64,000 nucleotides of DNA from Maricaulis salignorans. Its GTDB lineage: Bacteria; Pseudomonadota; Alphaproteobacteria; Caulobacterales; Maricaulaceae. The notes beneath the pieces were generated by a model, which ran no database searches, was not told where the DNA came from, and worked only from the letters and a program-made list of their open reading frames with translations. Positions 16,539-25,565 of the stretch are shown here, piece after piece. Each line of letters starts with the position of its first letter. The first letter of the stretch is position 1. The position numbers and the translations under genes were made by a program. The DNA lies in contig NZ_FNHG01000001.1 in the NCBI RefSeq assembly GCF_900103475.1, positions 347,352 through 411,351 of the forward strand, written 5' to 3'.

Positions 16539-17726
16539 ATGGCACGCCTCGCTCCCCGCTTCATTCTTTTCTGCTTCGCTTTTGCTTTGGCCAGCTGTGG
16601 CGGCGGCGGTGCCTCACAACAGGCGCCGGGCGCGCCGGGCGTTGATGTCGCCCTGCCCCTGGTCGAGCGGGTTGCCGACTGGGACGCCTTCACCGGCCGC
16701 TTTGACTCGCCGGAACATGTCGATGTCCGAAGCCGGGTCAGCGGCTATCTCGAGGCCGTTCATTTCGAGGATGGTGCCATCGTCGAGGCTGGCGATCTGT
16801 TGTTCACGATCGATCCGCGCCCGTTTGAAGCCGTGTTGGCTGCGGCCAATGGCCAGACGGCCCAGGCCCGGGCGCAATTGGCCCAGGCTCGCGCCGATCT
16901 TGACCGGGCCGAGCGCCTCGTGTCCTCGCGGGCAATCTCCGAAGAGGCGATTGAACAACGCCGCACCGCCGTGCGCACAGCCGAAGCCGGGCTGGCTTCA
17001 GCGAATGCCAATTCGGCTGCCGCCGCGCTCAATCTTGAATTCACCCAGGTGACCGCCCCGGCTGCCGGGCGAACCTCCTCGCGCATGGTCGATCCGGGCA
17101 ATCTGGTGTCGGGTGGTAATTCCGCCGGTGATATCCTCACGACAATTGTCGGCTCAGACCCGCTCTATTTCGAATTTGATGCCTCGGAGGCTGTCTATCT
17201 GCGCTATCAGCGGCGCGAACGTACCGATGATGTCTCGCGCGTGGAAATCCGGCTGCAGGATGAGACGGAATACCTGCATGTTGGCGAAATCGTCTTTGCC
17301 GACAATCGCATCAATCCGGCCTCCGGCACGATCCGGGTGCGGGCGCGGGTCGCCAATCCGGACGGCCTGATCCGCCCGGGCATGCTCGGCGCGGCGCGCG
17401 TCGGCGGCAGCGCTTTCTATGAGGCGATCCTGGTCCCCGAGACCGCCATCCTTTCCGATGGACCACGGCGTCTGGTCTATGTCGTCAATGACGAGAATGT
17501 CGTCGAGCCGCGCATCGTCACGCCCGGCCCGCCGAGCGGCAATCTCCAGGTCATTTCCGCAGGCCTGGAGCCCACGGATCGCGTGATCGTCAATGGCATC
17601 ATGCGCGCCCGCCCCGGCGTGACCGTGACCCCGCAGCTGGTCGAACTGGTCCGGGAGGACCTGGACGAGCCGACTGCGCTGACCCAGGCGCAACCCGCCT
17701 CCGCTGCCTATCCCGTCGAGCAGTAA
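16539..17726 (+). CDS. RND efflux periplasmic adaptor (AcrA/MexE-like lipoprotein)
   Basis: Protein of 395 aa. Lipobox LASC at about 18-21 indicates a lipid-anchored adaptor. The barrel-sandwich (SRVSGYLEAVHFEDGAIVEAGDLLF) and coiled-coil hairpin (QARAQLAQARADLDRAERLV) are clear, followed by beta-barrel and membrane-proximal domains. It should link the pump encoded 42 bp downstream to an outer-membrane channel; no such channel gene lies in the window. It is controlled by the divergent TetR. Confidence 0.92.
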   Translation: MARLAPRFILFCFAFALASCGGGGASQQAPGAPGVDVALPLVERVADWDAFTGRFDSPEHVDVRSRVSGYLEAVHFEDGAIVEAGDLLFTIDPRPFEAVLAAANGQTAQARAQLAQARADLDRAERLVSSRAISEEAIEQRRTAVRTAEAGLASANANSAAAALNLEFTQVTAPAAGRTSSRMVDPGNLVSGGNSAGDILTTIVGSDPLYFEFDASEAVYLRYQRRERTDDVSRVEIRLQDETEYLHVGEIVFADNRINPASGTIRVRARVANPDGLIRPGMLGAARVGGSAFYEAILVPETAILSDGPRRLVYVVNDENVVEPRIVTPGPPSGNLQVISAGLEPTDRVIVNGIMRARPGVTVTPQLVELVREDLDEPTALTQAQPASAAYPVEQ

Positions 17727-17768
17727 TCACCGCTCCCGCATTCCCGCATCCGTTCAGGACCTCCCGCC

Positions 17769-20700
17769 ATGCGTCTGTCACACTTCTTCATCGACCGTCC
17801 GATTTTTGCGCTGGTCCTCGCGGTCTTCACAACATTGATGGGCGTGTTCGCCTATCCGCAATTGCCGCTGGCGCAATATCCCGAGATCGCGCCGCCGACC
17901 ATTTCCGTCACCGCGAGCTATCCCGGTGCCACCGCGGAGGCTGTCGCAGCCCAGGTCGCGGCACCGCTCGAGCAGGAGATCAATGGTGTCGAGGGCATGT
18001 TGTACATGGCCTCCTCATCAACGGCTGACGGGCTGGCCTCGGTCACGGTCACGTTTGAACCCGGCACGGATATCGATACCGCCCAGGTCCTGGTGCAGAA
18101 CCGGGTCAATCGCGCCCAGACCCGCCTGCCGGAAACTGTTCGCCAGACCGGTGTGACCGTTCAGGCGCAAGCGAGTGGCTTTCTCCTTCTCTTCGCCCTG
18201 CGCTCGGTCGATGGCTCGCTTGATGCCGACTATCTCGGCAATTATGCCAGTTCCGAATTGCGTGACCGGATGTTGCGGCTCGACGGGGTGGGCGATGTCC
18301 GCATCTTCGGTGCCGGCAGCTATTCGATGCGTGTCTGGATCGATCCCGACCGGGCGGCCGCGCGTGGCCTGACCGCGATTGATGTGGTCAATGCCCTGCG
18401 GGCCCAGAATATCCAGGCCGCGGGTGGCAATCTCGGCCAGCCGCCTTTCGCCGATGGTCAGCCCGCCGCTTTCCAGCTGCCCGTCCAGGTGCGGGGCCGT
18501 CTGATTGAACCGGCGGAATTTGCCGATGTCGTCGTGCATCGTGATGCCGATGGTGCCGTCACCCGTCTCAATGATATCGCTCGCGTCGAGCTCGGCTCGG
18601 AATCCTATCTGGTGCGCGGCTATTTCGGCGGCATATCCGGCGTTGGCATGGCGATCATCCAGCAACCGGGTGCCAATGCCCTGGCCACGGCCGATCTCGT
18701 GCTCGCCGCGGTGGAGGACGCCTCGGCCAGCTTCCCCGAGGGGATGGATTATATCATCCCCTACAACCCGACCGAATTCGTCGAGGCTTCGGTGCATGCG
18801 GTGCAAAGCACGCTGCTTGAAGCGGTCTTCCTCGTCGTGCTGGTGGTCATCATCTTCCTGCAAAGCTGGCGCGCGGCCCTGATCCCCATCGCCGCGATCC
18901 CGATTTCGATCATCGGGATTTTCGCGATCCAGCTGGCCCTGGGCTATTCAATCAATTCCCTGTCCCTGTTCGCCATGGTTCTTGCCGTCGGGATTGTGGT
19001 CGATGACGCCATCGTGGTGGTCGAGAATGTCGAACGCCTGATGCGTAACGGCCTGTCGGCTCGCGATGCCTCGCGCAAATCCATGGACGAGGTCAGCGGT
19101 GCCCTGATCGCCATGACGCTGGTGCTGGTTTCGGTCTTCGTCCCGACCGCTTTCCTGAGCGGTATTCCGGGCATTTTCTATCGCCAGTTCGCTGTTGCGA
19201 TTGCTTCGGCGGCAGTGATTTCGCTCTTTGTCTCCCTGACCCTGACGCCGGCCATGTGCGCGCTCCTGCTCAAGCCGCATGCCAGCGACGGCTCGCCTGA
19301 CCGGCTCCCCTTCATGGCGCCGCTGCGCTTTGCCGGCCGCAAGTTCAATGAGGGCTTTGACCGGCTCGCCGCTTTTTACGGCCGCTCGGTGGCGCGCCTC
19401 GTGCGCACCATAGCACTCGTCCTGATCGTCTATGGTGGTTTGCTCGGCCTGACCGCCTGGCAGCTCGCGGACACACCAACCGGCTTCATTCCCGAGCAGG
19501 ACCAGGGCTCGCTGATCGGTGTCATCCAATTGCCGCCGGGCGCCTCCCTGGCCCGTACCGACGAAGTCGTGCGCCGGGCGCAAGATGTTCTGCTCGCCAC
19601 CGAGGGTGTCGACACACTGGCAGCCCTGGTCGGCCTGGACGGATCGAGTTTCACCATGGGCTCGAATGCGGCGACCATGTTCATCCGGCTCGCCCCCTAT
19701 GACGAGCGGGAAGGCCGGCCGGGCATGTCCGCTGTCGAGATGTCGCAACGCCTCACCGGTATTCTGGGGCAAGCCATTCCGGAAGGCTTTGCCTTCATCA
19801 TCGCTCCGCCGGCGGTGCGCGGTCTGGGCAATGGCGGTGGTTTCAAACTCATGGTCCAGGATCGTTCCGGCCAGGGGATGGAAGCGCTGCAGCAGGCCGC
19901 CAATGCGGTCATCGCGGCGGCCAACCAGGATCCACGTGTCGCGCGGGTCTATACGAGTTTCAATACCGGTTCGCCGCGCATCCGCGTTGATGTCGATCGT
20001 GACCGGGCGCAGCGCATCGGGGTGGACCCGCAGGCTGTCTATCAAACGCTGGGGATCTATCTTGGCGGAAGCTACGTCAATGATTTCAACTTCCTTGGCC
20101 GCACATTCCGGGTCATGGCCCAGGCCGATGCGCCCTTCCGCGATGATGTCGCCGATATTGGTCGCCTGCAGGTGCGGTCCCTGAGCGGCGAGATGGTGCC
20201 GATCTCCGCGGTCGCGACCGTGAGCCCGGATTCCGGTCCGGTGCGCGTTGTCCGCCACAATATCTTCTCCGCCGTCGAGGTGCAGGGCAGTACGCCGCCG
20301 GGCATGTCGACGAGCCAGTCGCTCGCCGCGATGGAAGAGATTGCCGACGCGGCCCTGCCACCGGGCTTTGGCTATGAATGGACCGAGCTGGCCTATCAGG
20401 AGAAGGCTGCCGGCAATTCCGGACTGATCGTCTTCGCGCTGGCCGTGGTTTTCGTTTTCCTGGTGCTGGCCGCCCAGTACGAGGCTTTCACCCTGCCCTG
20501 GGCGGTGATCTTCATCGTGCCGATGTGTATCCTGGCGGCGATGATCGGCATCAATCTGGCGGGGATGGACAATAATATCCTCACCCAGGTGGGCCTGATC
20601 GTCCTGATCGCCCTGGCCGCGAAGAACGCCATTCTCCTGGTGGAATTCGCCAAGCAGGCCGAAGAGAGCGACGGCGTCGCGCCGGGCGAGGCGGCTGTGA

Positions 20701-20960
20701 TGTCAGCGCGGCTGCGTCTGCGGCCGATCCTGATGACCGCGCTGGCCTTCATTCTCGGCGTGACGCCGCTGGCCTTCGCCCATGGGGCCGGTGCTGAAAT
20801 GCGCCAGGCGCTCGGCGTTGCTGTCTTCTCGGGCATGATTGGCGTGACGATATTCGGTCTGATCTTTACTCCGGTCTTCTATGTGGTCGGCCGCTGGGTT
20901 TCCGCGCGTCTGCCCAAGCCTGACATCGGTCAGGGCCCGGAAAGCGATCCGGCGCCCTGA
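17769..20960 (+). CDS. RND multidrug efflux pump, HAE1 family (AcrB/MexF-like)
   Basis: Protein of 1063 aa with the HAE1 layout: N-terminal helix (MRLSHFFIDRPIFALVLAV), two large periplasmic loops and twelve membrane helices. The proton-relay DD is in GIVVDDAIVVVENVERLM, and FIPEQDQGSLIG and GLIVLIALAAKNAILLVEF are the expected second-half segments. It exports hydrophobic or amphiphilic compounds with the adaptor upstream; the substrate is not readable. Confidence 0.95.
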   Translation: MRLSHFFIDRPIFALVLAVFTTLMGVFAYPQLPLAQYPEIAPPTISVTASYPGATAEAVAAQVAAPLEQEINGVEGMLYMASSSTADGLASVTVTFEPGTDIDTAQVLVQNRVNRAQTRLPETVRQTGVTVQAQASGFLLLFALRSVDGSLDADYLGNYASSELRDRMLRLDGVGDVRIFGAGSYSMRVWIDPDRAAARGLTAIDVVNALRAQNIQAAGGNLGQPPFADGQPAAFQLPVQVRGRLIEPAEFADVVVHRDADGAVTRLNDIARVELGSESYLVRGYFGGISGVGMAIIQQPGANALATADLVLAAVEDASASFPEGMDYIIPYNPTEFVEASVHAVQSTLLEAVFLVVLVVIIFLQSWRAALIPIAAIPISIIGIFAIQLALGYSINSLSLFAMVLAVGIVVDDAIVVVENVERLMRNGLSARDASRKSMDEVSGALIAMTLVLVSVFVPTAFLSGIPGIFYRQFAVAIASAAVISLFVSLTLTPAMCALLLKPHASDGSPDRLPFMAPLRFAGRKFNEGFDRLAAFYGRSVARLVRTIALVLIVYGGLLGLTAWQLADTPTGFIPEQDQGSLIGVIQLPPGASLARTDEVVRRAQDVLLATEGVDTLAALVGLDGSSFTMGSNAATMFIRLAPYDEREGRPGMSAVEMSQRLTGILGQAIPEGFAFIIAPPAVRGLGNGGGFKLMVQDRSGQGMEALQQAANAVIAAANQDPRVARVYTSFNTGSPRIRVDVDRDRAQRIGVDPQAVYQTLGIYLGGSYVNDFNFLGRTFRVMAQADAPFRDDVADIGRLQVRSLSGEMVPISAVATVSPDSGPVRVVRHNIFSAVEVQGSTPPGMSTSQSLAAMEEIADAALPPGFGYEWTELAYQEKAAGNSGLIVFALAVVFVFLVLAAQYEAFTLPWAVIFIVPMCILAAMIGINLAGMDNNILTQVGLIVLIALAAKNAILLVEFAKQAEESDGVAPGEAAVMSARLRLRPILMTALAFILGVTPLAFAHGAGAEMRQALGVAVFSGMIGVTIFGLIFTPVFYVVGRWVSARLPKPDIGQGPESDPAP

Positions 20961-21024
20961 CCGGGTTGCCATACCGGAAAAGAGAAATACCCGACTTCCC
21001 GCTTTTGTAGCTTGGCGCTGAGGC

Positions 21025-21040
21025 ATACTTGGGCAAGTAT
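21025..21040. promoter_or_regulatory. Perfect palindrome upstream of the SDR-hydrolase operon
   Basis: ATACTTGGGCAAGTAT has 7-bp arms and a 2-bp centre, 48 bp before the SDR start, in an otherwise unremarkable 127-bp gap. Its position fits an operator for a dimeric regulator. The regulator is not adjacent; the nearest TetR genes belong to other units. Confidence 0.45.
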
Positions 21041-21087
21041 TCGGACGATCCATCCGGATCGTGACGGCCCAAGCCTCAGGAGTGCCC

Positions 21088-21942
21088 ATGCCCGCCCAGT
21101 TCGAGTTTGCTGACCGCACGGCGGTGATTACGGGGGCCGCCAGCGGTATCGGTGCCGCCCTGGCCCACGGCCTGGCCGCGCGCGGTTGCCGTCTGGCTCT
21201 GGCGGATATCGATCGCGACGGCCTCGATCAGGTTGCGGCCTCCACCGGGATCGCGGCCGACCGTGTCAGCCTGCATCATCTCGACGTGTCCGACGCCCAG
21301 GCGATTGCCGCTTTCCCGGATGCGGTCCGGCTCGCTCATGGCGGCGCAGCGCTCCTGTTCAACAATGCCGGCGTTGCTGTAGGCGGCCAGTTCGAAGACG
21401 TGTCGGAGGCGGATTTCGACTGGCTGATGTCGATCAATTTCTGGGGCGTGGTCCGGATGACACGCGCTTTCCTGCCCATGCTTCGGGAACCGGATCAGGC
21501 CCAGATTACCAATATTTCCAGCCTGTTCGGCCTGGTCGCTCCGGCCGGTCAGACCGCCTATAGCGCCAGCAAGTTTGCGGTGCGTGGTTTCTCCGACTCG
21601 CTGCGTCACGAGCTGGCCGGCACAACGGTCGGCGTCACCACGGTGCATCCGGGCGGTATCCGGACATCGATCGCGAAAAATGCCCGCCACGCTGCCAATG
21701 CGGATCCGGCGGAGCTGGCCCGGGGTCAGGAAGCCTTCGAGAAATTTCTCGTCATGCCGCCGGAACAGGCGGCCGAAATCATATTGCGCGGTGTCACGCG
21801 CCGCCGCCCGCGCGTCCTGGTTGGCCGTGATGCCCATTTCATGGCCCTGATCGAGCGCATCCTGCCAGCCCATTACTGGAGCCTGATCGGTCGCAATGCG
21901 AGCCCCGAAGCCGCAGCTCCGGAACAAGGAATAAACGCATGA
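21088..21942 (+). CDS. Short-chain dehydrogenase/reductase (classical SDR)
   Basis: Protein of 284 aa. Rossmann motif TGAASGIG at 15-22, NNAG at 92-95, catalytic S in NISS (about 144) and YSASK (Y158, K162). D40 after strand two (LADID) favours NAD(H). ATG 21088 has CAGGAG 6 bp upstream; an in-frame GTG at 21061 is less likely. The stop overlaps the next gene (ATGA). It probably forms one unit with the hydrolase; the substrate may be a lipid or hydrophobic alcohol, inferred from the neighbour only. Confidence 0.9.
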   Translation: MPAQFEFADRTAVITGAASGIGAALAHGLAARGCRLALADIDRDGLDQVAASTGIAADRVSLHHLDVSDAQAIAAFPDAVRLAHGGAALLFNNAGVAVGGQFEDVSEADFDWLMSINFWGVVRMTRAFLPMLREPDQAQITNISSLFGLVAPAGQTAYSASKFAVRGFSDSLRHELAGTTVGVTTVHPGGIRTSIAKNARHAANADPAELARGQEAFEKFLVMPPEQAAEIILRGVTRRRPRVLVGRDAHFMALIERILPAHYWSLIGRNASPEAAAPEQGINA

Positions 21943-22901
21943 CTTCAGTTCTCGTGACGGTTCTGGGCGGGCTGGTTTTGATCAGTCTTGCCATATTGGC
22001 CGGGCTCAGCATCTGGTCGCGCATGATCGCGCGCCGGGTCGAGGCGGCGATCCCGCCCGCCGGTGAGATCGCGACGGTGACGGGCGGCAAGATCCACTTC
22101 CTCGACCAGGGCGAGGGCCGCCCGATCGTGATGATCCACGGACTTGCCGGGCATTTGCAGAATTTCACCCATTCGACCACGGATGCGCTGAAGGGTGATT
22201 TTCGCGTGATCGCGCTGGACCGTCCCGGCAGCGGCTATTCGGCCCGCGACAGTGATGAGCAGGCGCGCATCCCCGAACAGGCGCGGATGATCGCTGAATT
22301 CCTTGCCGCGAAGGGGATCGAAAAACCCCTGATCGTCGGTCACTCGCTGGGCGGTGCCGTGGCGCTGACCCTGGCGTTGAACCATCCGGACTCGATCTCG
22401 GGCATCGCCCTGATCGCGCCCCTGGCGAAGCTTCCCGAAGAGGGTGCCAAAGCCTTCAACGCGCTCAAGATCGCCAGCCCGCTGATGCGGCGCCTGATCG
22501 GCGAGACGCTGGCGGTTCCGATGTCGATCCGCACCGGCGATGCGACGCTACGCCTCGTCTTTGGCCCCAATGAAGCGCCCGCCGATTTCCGCCTTCGTGG
22601 TGGCGGCCTGCTCGGTTTGCGCCCGCGCGCCTTTGTCACCGCCTCGACAGACTATGCTGCGGTCGGGCTCGACATGCCGGCGCTAACGGCGCGCTTTTCC
22701 GAGATCAAGATGCCCGCCGGTGTCATTTATGGCGATAGCGACCGCATTCTCGACGCGAACGCCAATCTGGACGCTCTGCGGGCGAGTATCCCGCAGCTTG
22801 ATGAGGAAGTCCTGCCGGGCATTGGTCACATGGTACAGATCAACCGGCCGGCCGAGACGGAAGCCTTTATCCGGCGGATGGCGGCCAAGAGCTTCAGCTA
22901 G
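21939..22901 (+). CDS. Membrane-anchored alpha/beta hydrolase
   Basis: Protein of 320 aa. An N-terminal hydrophobic segment (about 5-26) is followed by a hydrolase with oxyanion HG (VMIHGLAGH), nucleophile S136 in GHSLGG, acid in YGDSDRILD and His in GIGHMVQ. It starts with ATGA overlap to the SDR gene. Serine esterase or lipase-type; the substrate is unknown. The stop is 3 bp from the end of the convergent M15 peptidase gene. Confidence 0.88.
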   Translation: MTSVLVTVLGGLVLISLAILAGLSIWSRMIARRVEAAIPPAGEIATVTGGKIHFLDQGEGRPIVMIHGLAGHLQNFTHSTTDALKGDFRVIALDRPGSGYSARDSDEQARIPEQARMIAEFLAAKGIEKPLIVGHSLGGAVALTLALNHPDSISGIALIAPLAKLPEEGAKAFNALKIASPLMRRLIGETLAVPMSIRTGDATLRLVFGPNEAPADFRLRGGGLLGLRPRAFVTASTDYAAVGLDMPALTARFSEIKMPAGVIYGDSDRILDANANLDALRASIPQLDEEVLPGIGHMVQINRPAETEAFIRRMAAKSFS

Positions 22902-22904
22902 CGC

Positions 22905-23885
22905 CTAACGGCCCCATTGCACATTCCAGCCGCGCTCATCGACATGGACGAAGGGGCCGTGCCAGGCATTGGGCGCATATTCGCCCAGACCGCCAGCCAG
23001 TCCGGCGAAGAGCGGATTGTCGGCCAGGGATTCGACCAGGTCGAACAGGGCGGCGGCATCGCGCCGGTCCAGTTCACCATCGCCATTGAGATCGTCCATC
23101 ACCTCATCGCCATCGACATCGATAAAGATGTCGGCGGCGCCGCCATAGATATGGCGTGAATTCTCGCCATTGCCGAGATCGGCATTATAGGCCGGCGTGC
23201 GATAGCCGCTCATGACGGTGAAGCCATCCGTGCGCCAGCCGCGGTCATTGGCCGCTTCCAGGATACGTTCGAGCTTGACCAGAAGCCGCTCGCTCAGGAC
23301 GAGATATTGCGGACCATCGGCTTCCTGCTTGCACAGGAATTGACCCAGCCGGAAATGCGGCGAGACGGCAATTTCGCCCAGCTCGCTATCGACTTCGAGA
23401 AAGAATTCCGGGGCGCGATAATTCTCGTGGCCGCGATAGGGTTCACTGGGATAATTACCGAGATGATAGCCATTAATGCTGTCGCCATCGGCCGATCGCA
23501 TCACGATCAGATTGAGGGTCATCACATGGCCTTCGTCATCCTCGAGGCTGACGCGCGACAGGCCGGGCTGCATCGGCGCTGTCCAGTCGAGCTCGGGTGA
23601 GGGCGCGCGCATCACCGCGTCATCGGTCCAGCTCAGGGGCCGGTCGGCGCGGATGCGGACCTGCTCGCCGGGGCGGGCGAAAATGGCGAAGGTTTCGTAA
23701 TCGACGCTCAGCCCGTCGCGTATGGTCAGCGAGAAGGGCAGATGACCCGGCGCGAACTCGGCAGCGAGCGTGGAGGCTGGCGGCGGGGTCAGGTTCATTG
23801 GGCCTGGTGCGGCGAGCTCGGCCGCATGGACAGGGCCGGCAAGCCAAAGAGTGGCGATCAGCGCACTCCCGATAATGGCGTTCAA
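22905..23885 (-). CDS. M15-family (LAS) peptidase with EF-hand-like insert, copy A
   Basis: Protein of 326 aa with a signal peptide ending near VHAAE. The N-terminal half is an extra beta-rich domain; the C-terminal half is an M15/YcbK-like metallopeptidase. Zn ligands are probably H245 (SRHIYGG), D252 and H314 (FVHVDERG), with YRTPAYN and the SPHFRLGQFLCK segment also typical. Immediately after D252 there are two loops, D256-V-D-G-D and D265-L-N-G-D-G-x-x-D, that read like EF-hand or thrombospondin-3 calcium sites. It may cleave peptidoglycan cross-links or stem peptides in the periplasm. It follows LDT copy A by 5 bp and is about 65-70% similar by eye to copy B at 25566. Confidence 0.85.
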   Translation of the reverse strand: MNAIIGSALIATLWLAGPVHAAELAAPGPMNLTPPPASTLAAEFAPGHLPFSLTIRDGLSVDYETFAIFARPGEQVRIRADRPLSWTDDAVMRAPSPELDWTAPMQPGLSRVSLEDDEGHVMTLNLIVMRSADGDSINGYHLGNYPSEPYRGHENYRAPEFFLEVDSELGEIAVSPHFRLGQFLCKQEADGPQYLVLSERLLVKLERILEAANDRGWRTDGFTVMSGYRTPAYNADLGNGENSRHIYGGAADIFIDVDGDEVMDDLNGDGELDRRDAAALFDLVESLADNPLFAGLAGGLGEYAPNAWHGPFVHVDERGWNVQWGR

Positions 23886-23890
23886 GGACG

Positions 23891-25471
23891 CTACTCCAAA
23901 GGCGGCGGTGGTGAATCCAGCGCGGCGATTAACACGGCATCCCTGTCATATACGTCGTTCACGAAACGCACGCCAGTGTCTGAATCGAGCACCGCCGTCC
24001 AATACAGGATGTGGACCGGAATCGCGCGGCCGAGCGAAATCCGGGTCTCGTCATTGCCGGCGGCGATCGACTGCAGGCGGGCCGGTGTCATGCCGGGGCT
24101 CTCCGCCGCGACCCATTCGGCCAGGGCGAGCGGGTCACGCACCCGCACGCAGCCTGAGGAGAAGTCGCGCCGGGTCTGGGCGAAGAGGCCGCGCGTCGGC
24201 GTATCGTGCAGATAGACATTATGCCGGTTGGGGAACATGAATTTGATTTCGCCGAGCGCATTGAGCGGCCCGGGCGCCTGACGCAGGCGATAGGGGAAAT
24301 TATTGGCCGGAACGCTGGCCCAGTCGATCGTCGCCGGATCGACGAGGGTGCCGGACCGGTCAATGACCTGAAAGCCCAGCCGCGTCACCGCACCCGGATC
24401 GGCGCGGAAGGCTGGCAGTTTGTCGCGTGCGGCCAGGCTGGGCGGGGTCTCCCACCAGGGATTGATGACAAAATAGGTCATGCTGGCCGAAAAGACCGGC
24501 GTGCGCCGGTAGAGCCGCCCGACGATGACGTCATGCGTGCGTTCGACCACGCCGTCATTGCGGGCTTCCAGCGAATAATCGGCGATATTGACGCGGATAT
24601 GCCGGCGGCCGAGATCATCGGGTAGCCAGCGCCAGCGCTCCAGATTGGCCCGGATCTGTGCAACACGCTGGTCTGCACTTGTATTGAGCTGGGCGACGGT
24701 CAGGGCGCCCACAACGCCATCCGCATCGAGACTGGCGCGGTGCTGGAAGATGCGCACAGATGCATCAAGCGCCGGATCAAAATATTCCGGGTCGGGCGGT
24801 AGCGTGGCCGGATCAGTCGGGGGCATCGCCGCGGCCAGATCGCCGGTTGCCCCCAGCCGGGCGCGGATCTGGGCGACGCGTGGGCCACGATCTCCCGGAC
24901 GCACGGTCGGCCCCGCGTCCACGCCGGGCCAGCCGCCCGCCGCAGCGATGGTTTCAAACCGCGTCAGTGCCGCGCGCAGCGCGTGATAGCCCGGCTGGTC
25001 CGGAGCCAGCGCTTCAAGGCTTTCGGCGATCGCATCATTGCCGAGGGCAGCCTGAAGATAGGCGACCAGATCGCGGCCCCGGCGTGCGGCTGTCCAATCC
25101 GGTTCGATGGTCACCGGATTGAGGCGACCGGAGAGCAGATGCGCCGCCAGCGTCAGATAGGCGTCGGTCGCGACCTCATCGAGATCAAGATCGGCCTGCA
25201 ACGGGTCGGCCGCTTCGAGCAGCGCCAGGTGATAATCGGCCGGGTCGAGCCCGTGTGACGCGGCACCGCGCACGGCGGTAATGAGATCGGTATAGAGATG
25301 GGCGTTGGCTGGTCCGGTCCAGGCGAGGCTGAGCTCTCGGGCCTGATAGAAGCGCGTGCCGGTCTCGCAGGCGCGGCAATCATAATTGACGATGACCGCA
25401 CTGGCCGGCGACAGGCCCAGCAGGGGGGCCGCCGCACAGGCGAGGGCAAGGCGTTTCAGCCGCTTGATCAT
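23891..25471 (-). CDS. L,D-transpeptidase, YcbB-like, copy A
   Basis: About 526 aa. Signal peptide, then a helical domain (about 40-190), a peptidoglycan-binding repeat (PGDRGPRVAQIRARLG), an inserted stalk and the YkuD catalytic domain. The catalytic Cys is in FSSGCVRVRD (about C441) with the His in HNVYLHDTPT (about H422). It forms 3-3 cross-links or attaches proteins to peptidoglycan. I prefer ATG 25471 because GAGG stands 6 bp before it; an upstream ATG at 25483 has no useful Shine-Dalgarno. The M15 gene follows by 5 bp. It is a paralogue of 26557-28209. Confidence 0.9.
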   Translation of the reverse strand: MIKRLKRLALACAAAPLLGLSPASAVIVNYDCRACETGTRFYQARELSLAWTGPANAHLYTDLITAVRGAASHGLDPADYHLALLEAADPLQADLDLDEVATDAYLTLAAHLLSGRLNPVTIEPDWTAARRGRDLVAYLQAALGNDAIAESLEALAPDQPGYHALRAALTRFETIAAAGGWPGVDAGPTVRPGDRGPRVAQIRARLGATGDLAAAMPPTDPATLPPDPEYFDPALDASVRIFQHRASLDADGVVGALTVAQLNTSADQRVAQIRANLERWRWLPDDLGRRHIRVNIADYSLEARNDGVVERTHDVIVGRLYRRTPVFSASMTYFVINPWWETPPSLAARDKLPAFRADPGAVTRLGFQVIDRSGTLVDPATIDWASVPANNFPYRLRQAPGPLNALGEIKFMFPNRHNVYLHDTPTRGLFAQTRRDFSSGCVRVRDPLALAEWVAAESPGMTPARLQSIAAGNDETRISLGRAIPVHILYWTAVLDSDTGVRFVNDVYDRDAVLIAALDSPPPPLE

Positions 25472-25490
25472 GGATAGCCTCATTCTTCAG

Positions 25491-25512
25491 GGGCGGGCCG
25501 ATGGACCCGCCC
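25491..25512 (-). other. Hairpin between the two LDT-M15 modules
   Basis: GGGCGGG and CCCGCCC arms (25491-25497, 25506-25512) with an 8-base loop, in the 94-bp gap between the first module and the LDT copy A start. No T-run follows. It may be an RNA processing or stabilising stem, or a remnant of the duplication; termination here is unlikely to be strong. Confidence 0.4.
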
Positions 25513-25565
25513 AAAGCCTATCCTGACTCGCCGGGGCTGACCAATGCGGTCACGCGCCGGGGCGC

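Noticed and set aside
18948..20258. Minus-strand 436-codon open frame
   Set aside because: Antisense to the RND pump gene, whose motifs are clear; composition is rich in R, H, D and A with no domain.
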